Positions 55,796 through 64,000 of a stretch of 64,000 nt of DNA are shown here, one piece after another. Source of the DNA: Symsagittifera roscoffensis (lineage: Eukaryota > Xenacoelomorpha > Acoela > Convolutidae); the NCBI RefSeq assembly GCF_963678635.1, contig NC_087068.1:4733079-4797078 (forward strand). Direction: 5' to 3'. The notes under the pieces are model-generated. The model made no database searches. It was not told where the DNA came from and saw only the letters and a list, made by a program, of their open reading frames with translations. A program made the translations under genes and the position numbers. Every line of letters starts with the position of its first letter. Position 1 is the first letter of the stretch.

Positions 55796-57521
55796 ATCTA
55801 ACACCAAAATTTGGTGGAAAAATTGAAATATGTTAATTTTTGGTCGATACGATCAAAACATACCAGCTCTTGTTCGAGCACCTAAACACAAATTGAGCTT
55901 CTGTTAAATAATTGTTTATATCCGGTAATTTGTATAACCTTTGGTTTTTTCTCAGAACTTATAAAATGTTTTCACTTTCACTGCCCGATTATAATGATCT
56001 AGCCGAAACAGCCTTTTTTGACGACTGACAAAAGTGAAAAACTGAGCAAAGCTGAAATGTTTTGCGATCTGCTTGAGACATTTAACTGGCCGAGGTGCTC
56101 GACTTATGATAAGAACTTTTTGGCCAAAGTTTGTTGTTTTAACTGTCTTGATCATTCTTCGGTAAACTCGACAGTCTCGGTCGAAGTTTGGTATGTTGCG
56201 AGTTTTACTTCACAACCGAGAAATAAAACTCGCTCGACTGTGTTCGACTCGAGTTTGATATGCTTGAACCTTTTGACCGATGTCGGATAGGTGTTGACCA
56301 CAAAATGGTTGTTGACCTTTTTGTTTAACAACCTTTTTTGACTTTTTTCATGCAATTTTGACCACGCTGAATAAATTTTGGGGATCTGTTTATTTTTTTT
56401 AAATTATGATTTGCTCAACCTCTGAGTTTAATTTGCTCGACCTATGTATTGGTTTTCTTGATTTTCGTCTAAAATTTATCATGAATTACTTACTTGAAAG
56501 AATCTATATTTAATAAAAGATTTTAAATGAATTTCACAGATGATGTTTGAACTGAAAACAAGTGATCTAACTCACTAAAAAAGTAAATACAAAATTGTGC
56601 TTTTTTCAAATCAAATTTCGTTTTTACAACGCCAACTTCCTCAAAAAATAGTACTAAATCTTGTTTGAGCACGTTTTTTGCACGTTTCTAGTTGAAATGG
56701 ACAAAATCTTCCATAAAAGATTTGAACAAAATTAAATAATTAAGGTGTTCTCCACCTAATTTTTATACTATGCTTGATTTATTTTCTTACTTTTTAAACT
56801 TTTTTCGACTGTGCTTGACATATTTTATAATTTTCTTGATCAAAATCAGTTTTGTGCTAGCTAATTTTGCTAATCGACAGCGGACTTTTGGTCGCAAAAA
56901 AATGCACCGGCTCGAAACAAAAGTCGAGAAACTCGGCCTAGGTTTAAATTTTCACAAACAATCTGTAATTTCATGAAAATTTTCTTTAAATGCAGCTTTG
57001 GACAACTTACAAGCAACTGCTTGGAGACAAACAAAAAATTTTTAAAATGACTTTTAAAAGCTTACTGTTTTGTTTCTAAAAGCCAACAAAAAATTTTGCA
57101 ATTTCGGGCGTTTTGTACAGCACTGAAAAGAAAATTTACTGCGTTGGGTTTGTAAACTTTTGTTTTTAGGTTGGGGTGTTTTACCCAGAAAAGCCGTGAA
57201 TTTTGCTCGTCCTATAGTTTCAGAGAAAAATAACATAAGCAAAACGCACCAAAAAAGTCTCGCATTTCAATAATCAACTGAAATATTTGCGTATCCAATT
57301 CTGAATTATTTTATAGGTTGATCTCATGTAAATTCCTGATGGAGCTAGGTTTTATTATAAAGTTGCTCTGTGTTTCTTTTTTAAAATCACATAAGCAGCC
57401 CAGGAAGACGAACGAAATTTATTTGCGTAAAAATTAAACGGAAACGCAGCAAACGAGTACCTATAAATGTTTTACAATTAAATCTCGTGTAACACAACTG
57501 AGAATTTGTTTGCAACGAATA
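55796..57521. other. Intergenic sequence
   Basis: AT-rich with scattered TCGAC motifs related to the upstream minisatellite (for example about 56100-56250). No supported gene. Confidence 0.4.
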
Positions 57522-57522
57522 T

Positions 57523-57678
57523 TTAGCTCTTTGAAACCCACCCCCCAGCGTTTAAAATTCAACTTTGAAAAATTACTTAAAGGTAAAAGAAATTTGGCAT
57601 GATGAGCTAACTAACTATTGCCTGCAGATTATTTTTTGTTAGTAAAAAAAGTTTTAAAAGGAAAAATAGGAAAAAGAC
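57523..57678 (+). mobile_element. Degenerate family A MITE relic
   Basis: The left end AGCTCTTTGAAACCCACCCC is followed by TTCAACTTTGAAAAATTACT and AAATTTGGCATGATGAGCTA. These parallel the family A order (TTCAATTTTGAAAAG, AAATTTGGCGTGCTGAAC). The right end GGAAAAAGACC is eroded and the centre is shortened. Confidence 0.5.
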
Positions 57679-57963
57679 CAAGATTTCAAACACAAAAACG
57701 TTTGGGTTGTTTTGAGAGCTGTTTTTTTGTTTTTAGAACATTAAAAAAGGCTGAACATGATTAAATTAATTTATTTAATTATCATGTTTGAAATAAAGTT
57801 TTCTTGACAGTTTTTATAGTTTAAGCAAAAACAACGCTATGCGAAACGTTTTTTTTTCTAACTGAGGGTATCTTAGAATACTTGTTTATTTAATTTTTCC
57901 CGGATCCGGATCCGTATAAACTTAATGTCAGACAAAGTTAAAGATTGAAAATTTTTAATTTAG

Positions 57964-60141
57964 GTTTGCCTCCACGCAGTTGTTCTAGCGTCGTCTGTTC
58001 TGATAGCAACCTGTCAGTTCTACAACCCAAGAGAAGGCGGAGTGTTTTGCGTGTTTGACTTTCAATGTCCCAGGTCCTACTTGTGTGACAACAGCCACTG
58101 TAAAAAACCGACGAACGATAATTGGGAAACATCTGAGAATGAAAACGAATCTGGATCGAAAAACGAGGATAGCAAAGAAGTGACAACAGCGACATCAACA
58201 AATGAGACAACCACCGAGCCTACAACAGATAATCCAACGACAACTGTTGTTCCAACAACCGCTGAGCCAACAACAGCTGAACCAACAACAGCCGAGCCAA
58301 CAACAGCTGAGCCAACAACAGCAGAGCCAACAACAGCTGAGCCAACAACAACCGAGTCTACAACAGCTGAGCCAACAACAGCTAAGACTACAACAGCTGA
58401 GCCCACAACAGTTCAACCAACAACAGCTGAGTCAACAACAGCTAAGCCAACAACAGCTGAGCCAACAACAGCTGAGCTAACAACAGCCGAGTCTACAACA
58501 GCTGAGCCAACAACAGCTAAGACTACAACAGCTGAGCCCACAACAGCCGAGCCAACAACAGCTGAGCCAACAACAGCTGAGCCAACAACAGCTGAGCCAA
58601 CAACAGCCGAGTCTACAACAGCTGAGCCAACAACAGCTAATACTACAACAGCTGAGCCAACAACAGCTGAGCCAACAACAGCTGAGCCAACAACAGCCGA
58701 GTCTACAACAGCTGAGCCAACAACAGCTGAGCCAACAACAGCCGAGTCTACAACAGCTGAGCCAACAACAGCTAAGACTACAACAGCTGAGCCCACAACA
58801 GTTGAGCCAACAACAGCTGAGCCAACAACCGCTGAGCCAACAACACCGGAGCCAACAACAGCTGAGTCAACAACATCTGAGCCAACAGCAGCTGAGCCAA
58901 CAACAGCTGAGTCTACAACAGCTGAGCCAACAACATCCCAGTCTACAACAGCCGAGTCTACAACAGCCGAGTCTACAACCGCTGAGCCAACAACAGCTGA
59001 GCCAACAACAGCTGAGCCAACAACACCTAAGCCAACAACAGCTGAGTCAACAACAGCTGAGCCAACAACAGTTGAGCCAACAACAGCCGAGTCTACAACA
59101 GCTGAGCCCACAACAGCTGTGCCAACAACCGCTGAGCCAACAACCGCTGAGCCAATCACAGCTGCGCCAACCACTGAGGTGCCAACTACCGCTGAGCCAA
59201 CAACGGTTGCATCAACAACAGTTGAGCCAACCACAGCTGAACCAACAACCGCTGAGCCCACAACAGCTGAGCCAACGACCACTGAGCCAACAATAGCTGA
59301 GACAACAACAACTAAGTCAACAACCGCTGAGCCAACAACCGTTGAACCAACAACCACTGAGACAAGAACTGCTGTGTCAACCACTGCTGCGTCAACTACT
59401 GCTGCGTCAACCACTGCTGCGACAGCAACTGCTGTGTCAACCACTGCTGCGGCAACAACTGCTGCGCCAACCACTGTTGCGACAACAACTGCTGCGTCAA
59501 CCACTGCTGCGTCAACCACTGCTGCGACAACAACTGCTGAGTCAACCACTGCTGCGACAACCACTGCTGCGACAACAACTGCTGCGACAACAACTGCTGC
59601 GTCAACCACTGCTGCGACAACAACTGCTGCGTCAACAACTGCTGCGACAACAACTGCTGCGTCAACCACTGCTGCGACAACCACTGCTGCGACATCAACT
59701 GCTTCTGTACCCTCGAAGGAAACAACCAGTCCCGATGCAGCGGGCAAAAAATGTATAACAGAGAAACAATGTCCAGGCGACGACATAATGTGCATAATGG
59801 GAACTTGTGTGAAGAAGCAACAGTGTTCTTTCAGAGGTGATTGCGAGAAAAACTTGGCCGAATGCGTTGGGGGAAGGTGTGAGAAGATAGCATGCAGTTC
59901 AGCTCAGGAGTGTCCGTTTTTCATGAATTGTGAAGACTCTCTTTGTGAGGGCATTTCATGCAGTGAGCCTTGGGAATGCCGCGGAGGAACTACGTGCACT
60001 GACAAGGGTTTCTGCTACCAGGATATTGGATTTCGTTCTAAATACTCAAAAGTAGAGAACAAAAACTCTGGTGAGCTATCTGATCTTCGCTTTTTCGACA
60101 GCAACTTAGTTTTCCAACCAATATATACTTCTGGCAAGTAG
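57964..60141 (+). CDS. Large Thr-rich mucin-like secreted protein, terminal exon
   Basis: The frame opens right after the acceptor TTTTTAATTTAG (AG at 57962-57963, phase 0) with VCLHAVVLASSVLIATCQ, a signal-peptide core, so the initiator Met is in an upstream exon. The visible part is 725 residues. The module CVFDFQCPRSYLCDNSHC is near residue 29. A Thr-rich region (about 58190-59710) is built of 15-bp repeats: first (A-E-P/S-T-T), then (A-A/S-T-T-A). The tail has four cysteine modules of the same type, for example CITEKQCPGDDIMCIMGTC and CSSAQECPFFMNCEDSLC. It ends TAG TAA. I infer a secreted, heavily O-glycosylated structural or mucus protein. The long minus-strand frame here is a repeat artefact. 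Confidence 0.82.
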   Translation, partial: VCLHAVVLASSVLIATCQFYNPREGGVFCVFDFQCPRSYLCDNSHCKKPTNDNWETSENENESGSKNEDSKEVTTATSTNETTTEPTTDNPTTTVVPTTAEPTTAEPTTAEPTTAEPTTAEPTTAEPTTTESTTAEPTTAKTTTAEPTTVQPTTAESTTAKPTTAEPTTAELTTAESTTAEPTTAKTTTAEPTTAEPTTAEPTTAEPTTAEPTTAESTTAEPTTANTTTAEPTTAEPTTAEPTTAESTTAEPTTAEPTTAESTTAEPTTAKTTTAEPTTVEPTTAEPTTAEPTTPEPTTAESTTSEPTAAEPTTAESTTAEPTTSQSTTAESTTAESTTAEPTTAEPTTAEPTTPKPTTAESTTAEPTTVEPTTAESTTAEPTTAVPTTAEPTTAEPITAAPTTEVPTTAEPTTVASTTVEPTTAEPTTAEPTTAEPTTTEPTIAETTTTKSTTAEPTTVEPTTTETRTAVSTTAASTTAASTTAATATAVSTTAAATTAAPTTVATTTAASTTAASTTAATTTAESTTAATTTAATTTAATTTAASTTAATTTAASTTAATTTAASTTAATTTAATSTASVPSKETTSPDAAGKKCITEKQCPGDDIMCIMGTCVKKQQCSFRGDCEKNLAECVGGRCEKIACSSAQECPFFMNCEDSLCEGISCSEPWECRGGTTCTDKGFCYQDIGFRSKYSKVENKNSGELSDLRFFDSNLVFQPIYTSGK
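58250..59710 (+). repeat. 15-bp coding minisatellite
   Basis: Units such as GAGCCAACAACAGCT repeat about 75 times (58250-59360), then change to GCGTCAACCACTGCT-type units (59370-59710). The 15-bp period keeps all six frames largely free of stops, producing the Val/Gly and Gln/Leu frames seen on other frames and strand. Higher-order blocks with AAGACTACAACAGCT recur at about 58380, 58515 and 58765, pointing to unequal exchange. Confidence 0.92.
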
Positions 60142-61758
60142 TAAAAATTGCTTAAATGGTTAATATATAAAATATGATCAACGAGGTTTGCTCCAGTGTT
60201 TTTCACCTTGACTTATTTTACCCATCTTTTATAGACTATTTTTACAGAACTGAAAATTGATGAGGTTGATTTAGCCCAAAGCTTAGGAAACTTTTACCTC
60301 TGTTGGTGTGTTATACCATTTTCAAATTGCGTTCAAATTAATTCAGACTGTCTTTTTGAGACACTGCTTTGCTTATCAGTTTTTATTTTCCAGCTATTGT
60401 TAATGAAAAATGGACATCTGTATAACTGAAAAATCATTTTTCTTAAACGCTAGTTTATTCTACTGAGAGTACTTTTAACGAGCTTAATCGTAAAACACTC
60501 TGAGTGTGATATCATAATATGGTCCGTAACTTGATTTAAATCTCAAGATAAAGAGACATTCTGTAAATAACTGTGTTGAGAAAAGCTAGTCTGAACAGTT
60601 TTTTTCTTTCAAGACTGAACTTCGTCCTGTTTTCCCAGTAAATTTCAGTACATCCAGCCTCAAAACGTTTTTAACAGTTTTCACCATAAATGAGCTCACT
60701 TAGAGCTTGATTTTAATAGCTGAAAACGGAATAGCACATTATGCTACTAGTTTTTTTTTTAAAATTCGAAAAATGTGTGCTAGTCGTTCAGCAGCCGGCC
60801 AATTTGGTTTAAGATTCAAGTTTCCTTTTTAGGGGGTGCTCTAAGCAAATTTGAGTTTTTTCATATAATTTGAGGGTTCATGTAATTTTTTCATCATTGA
60901 CTAATTTTTACAAACTTATTCTATTCAGTTTAGCAGTTAATTAAATATCAACTTATTAGATATCTTTAAAGAATATATTCCCATACTTTTATCGAGATTT
61001 GGAACAAAAAAAATATTTTTAAAATGCATACTTTAGAAATGGTTTTGGAAGAAGCAAAGAGTTTGACTGACGGCCATGCACGTAATAACAAAATCATCAT
61101 GGACTCGAATAAGCTAAAAGACACCCAATACGCTTTTTAGGAGGAAAGTTTTGTAGTTGGTAAGTAAGATATGTCGCCCAATTTCATAACGCTAACAAAC
61201 TGCAAACCTAAAACGTTTATTTTTGAAACGCGACTTCAGAATGCAACTATTTTGTTAAACTCCTCGAAAGGCTCTTTACAACTTGATTTGCTTGGCCTAA
61301 GAAAGTGAAGAAAATTATTATGACCCCCGACCTCCCGGGCGAACGACGCTCTTTTTCCTGTTTTTGTGGCGGTAATAGTTTGCCGAGATACTAAAAAGTC
61401 AATATATGTTTCTTAGCAAGACTCTTAGCTTTTCTTCTCATAAGTTTTGTCGACCTCATAAGTTTTTTAGGTCAACCAAAATGATTTTCCGAGCTCTTCT
61501 TAGCCACTATGAAAAGCTGTCCCAAATCACTTCAGCCCTTGATCCTCAAAATAAGAACAATTTTTTGCCCAAGGCACCTTTAGAAAGTACATCAGGTCGG
61601 TCAGCCAAAAATAATAGGTCGCAAAATAGTCGCAAAAGGGACCTTTTGGGTGGCAACGAGGTCGAATCCGCAACTCCCTGCCCCCTAAATCCGTTACTGC
61701 ATAAATGCTTGAGTACCATCGTGACAAGCAAAAATCAAAACTTTGTACCTCAACAATT
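60142..61758. other. Intergenic sequence downstream of the mucin gene
   Basis: AT-rich, without a recognised gene. ATATATAAAATATG at about 60162 is a weak polyadenylation candidate. The frame at 61406-61804 runs into the terminal repeat of the next element and has no coding signature. Confidence 0.4.
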
Positions 61759-63089
61759 ACCCGGGTTGATAAAAAAATGCGTATCATACAATTTTCATAA
61801 ATGAAAAAAATGCTTATCATACTCTTTCATACAATTTCATTGAGTAAAATTAAGTGCATGAAAATAGCATAAGCAATTTTAAATACTTTAAAATTTTATA
61901 ATAAGCTTTTTTCCATACTCTGCAAATATAATTTGAGTTTTTTCATCAGTCTTCTTATCCCCAAAAGTGTAAGAAAATAGCATGATAAGCATTTTTTCCA
62001 TACTATGAAATTGTATGATAAGCATTTTTTCCAAAAAAAAATTCAAAAAATTTTTGTTTTTAAATTTTGTGTTTCATCCGAAAGACTAACCACGGATTTT
62101 TTGTCTTAAGAAAACCCAGAGTGTGAATGGCATTACCACGCAGATGAACTGCATTTGGTGATTTTGGCCATTTAAGTTAATTTTAACAACATCACATAGA
62201 TTTATATACCAAAAATAAAACTTTTTGTATATGGCTAGATAATTTTTGCTTTGAAAAATTTGGTGGTTGAGAAAAAAGGCCTGTTTTTAGCAAATTTACT
62301 TTTATCTTAACAAATGAAACAAAAAAATCATAATCAAAATTATAAAAAAAAATTGCAAGTTTTGGATTATTTGGGTGAAAAACTCATCCTGGACTACGTA
62401 CAAAAGCAAGTTTGCAACCGAAAAAAAAATAATAAAACAGTTTTTACCTCAAACTCGTGTTTTTGTTTATAAACAATGCATATCATACAATTTTTCATTA
62501 AGAGAACTTTATGATAAACATTTTTTCCGACCGAAATTAAAGTTATTTTTTCGATTGTCAAAATGCCTTCTTTCTTAGATATAAATATTTTCAAGTTACC
62601 CAGACACGTTTTTAGAGATTTTTGAAAATTTTATTTTTTCTATGACAAAATGAGTGTCTGATAATTTTCATATATGAGAATTGTATGACAAGCACTTTTT
62701 TTGAAAATTTTTCATTACGAGGCCAAACTGTGCATTTTGTGCATTGTAAAAGGATTCCGCAACAAAGACGCTCCCATTGTTCTTCTTTTGTTCCTTCATT
62801 TACTTTGATTGTTCCGACAAAATTTTAACATGTTTACAGAATTGTCGCCGGAATCCAGGAACATACAGACACAAAATTGTGCGCCTATCCAGTGCACAGT
62901 TTGTCCTCCTCGTAATGTTAATTATTTTTTCAATGACCAGAAAGCTTCAAAAGAGGCAAATAGACCAAAAATGTTCATTAACAAGTTTTGAATTTTTGTA
63001 CGAATTTTGTATGATAAGCGTTTTGTCCATAGACTTCATATATGAAACTGTATGATAAGCAATTTTCTTCTATGGACGTCAGCCCGGGT
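61759..63089. mobile_element. 1.33-kb inverted-repeat element with ACCCGGG ends
   Basis: The left end is ACCCGGGTTGA and the right end is the complement of ACCCGGGCTGA. Within 20-40 bp of each end is GCTTATCATACA-TTTCATA in opposite orientations, and seven or so more copies lie between. Flanks are AATT on both sides (or a TA duplication if the element starts CCCGGG, as in Tc1/mariner). No ORF of meaning, so it is non-autonomous. Confidence 0.6.
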
Positions 63090-63292
63090 AATTAAAACAA
63101 GTTAATTTCAACAAAGATTAAAATGTTTTTGTTTTTTCTTTGTTTTAGATCGCCACATCGCGTAGCTGATATCTAAGGGATCCAGCTTTGGATGAAGTAT
63201 AATAAAGTCGCAAAGAAACAGAACATTTTCTTATTTCAAGCTGCCATTAATTGCCTAGAGTATTTTGAGTTAATATTTTTTTTTACTTTTCA

Positions 63293-63295
<3 letters not shown>

Positions 63296-63354
<59 letters not shown>
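63296..63354. repeat. (TA)n microsatellite
   Basis: About 29 uninterrupted TA units. Confidence 0.97.
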
Positions 63355-63359
<5 letters not shown>

Positions 63360-64000
63360 TAGTTTAATTTAATTTGAGCAACCAAATATTAATCAATGTA
63401 AAATTTACTTTATTTCCAAATCAGTTTTCAAACTCAGTTTGAGCTCTGCTGGCGATGAAGGAAACCAGTGAGACTAGTGTCGGTGCTGGAAAATCAGCTT
63501 TAATTTTTGTAAAAACAATTTTATTCTGAGTTTGTCTTTCTTCGTGAACATGAAATAGCGTACCACTAACGAGGTAGAATCTCAATGTAAACTGTGCACT
63601 AAAAAAACGGGTACAGTTTGAGGTAAGAGTTGACTCTGCTTTTCAGAATAAAATTTTGCAAAAAAAATAACTTCAACAAGGAGTATGAATTCGAAAGTAT
63701 CGGCCAAGGCGACAAATTGAGAAACGCTTTTGACTGTATTCGACTCAAGAAAGTTTTGAACAAATTGATCAACAAAAAAATGTGTTTGAACTTTTCAGAC
63801 TCAAAGGCATGCTATGAGGTTCCATGGATCATTATCGGTTATAACCAAGTAATGTATCGAATTTTGTTTTTCATTATAATCAGTTATAATGACACTTTGC
63901 GACCACGCAAAGGATTGAAAGCTATTATAATTCTTTGTTTTCGGGAATTTAAATTGATTATAACCCAGTAAAAATCCTCTAGAGTTGATACTAATCTGTA
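63355..64000. other. Unassigned sequence at the window end
   Basis: A 113-codon frame (63630-63971) is Lys/Asn/Phe-rich with no recognised domain. GAAACGCTTTTGACTGTATTCG (63721 on) gives NAFDCIRLKKVLNKLI, faintly recalling RT motif A of LINE elements. Too little to assign. Confidence 0.3.

Noticed and set aside
58077-59795. Long minus-strand and alternative-frame ORFs over the mucin repeat (up to 460 codons, Val/Gly- or Gln/Leu-rich)
   Set aside because: They follow from a stop-free 15-bp repeat. The + strand frame has a signal-peptide core, cysteine modules at both ends and a clean splice acceptor.
61406-61804. 132-codon ORF
   Set aside because: Its end runs into the terminal repeat of the 61759 element and its composition shows no protein-like pattern.

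Overview
The window is animal nuclear DNA: AT-rich, intron-bearing, and dominated by transposable elements. Coding signatures of L2, BEL/Pao and env-bearing Ty3/gypsy elements, a protein-primed family B DNA polymerase, and secreted cysteine-rich and mucin-like proteins point to an invertebrate metazoan. The species cannot be fixed from the sequence. There is one assembly gap (18359-18558).

Host genes are sparse. Three terminal exons lie on the + strand at 4129-4313, 41337-42038 and 57964-60141. All encode secreted-type products with a four-cysteine module. The last two begin right after a TTTAG splice acceptor with a hydrophobic signal-peptide core, so the initiator Met must lie in an unseen upstream exon. 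The 57964 gene is a large Thr-rich mucin-like protein built on a 15-bp coding minisatellite.

Layout. 1-3713: deletion derivative of an LTR retroelement. 4129-4400: host exon and poly(A) signal. 4984-7628: 1.2-kb tandem duplication carrying small inverted-repeat transposons (MITEs). 8103-10095: LTR-like repeat interrupted by two MITEs. 11377-15066: decayed DNA polymerase gene on the minus strand. 15650-17110: (CATA)n satellite. 18359-18558: gap. 18560-36543: about 18-kb Ty3/gypsy-type retroelement with gag, protease, RT, RNase H, integrase, an env-like glycoprotein, a further ORF after env, and a 1.5-kb 3' LTR. 37641-39808: end of a BEL/Pao element with the paralogue of the 8.1-10.1 kb repeat. 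39830-44050: MITE cluster surrounding a host exon. 47495-51043: L2-type LINE. 52853-53167: nested MITEs. 53750-57000: TCGA-rich repeats. 57964-60141: mucin gene. 61759-63089: 1.33-kb inverted-repeat element. 63296-63354: (TA)n.

The strongest unexplained structure is a pair of related MITE families (A and B). They share GGCTCTTTT termini and 8-bp target duplications, and several insertions can be proven or ordered because the window also contains empty paralogous sites. The second is the env-bearing retroelement: it has a post-env ORF that starts in an ATGA overlap with the env stop and is conserved in another copy, plus a small ORF inside the LTR whose indels keep frame. Every transposon reading frame here is broken, so these are fossils; active relatives would have to be sought elsewhere in the genome.
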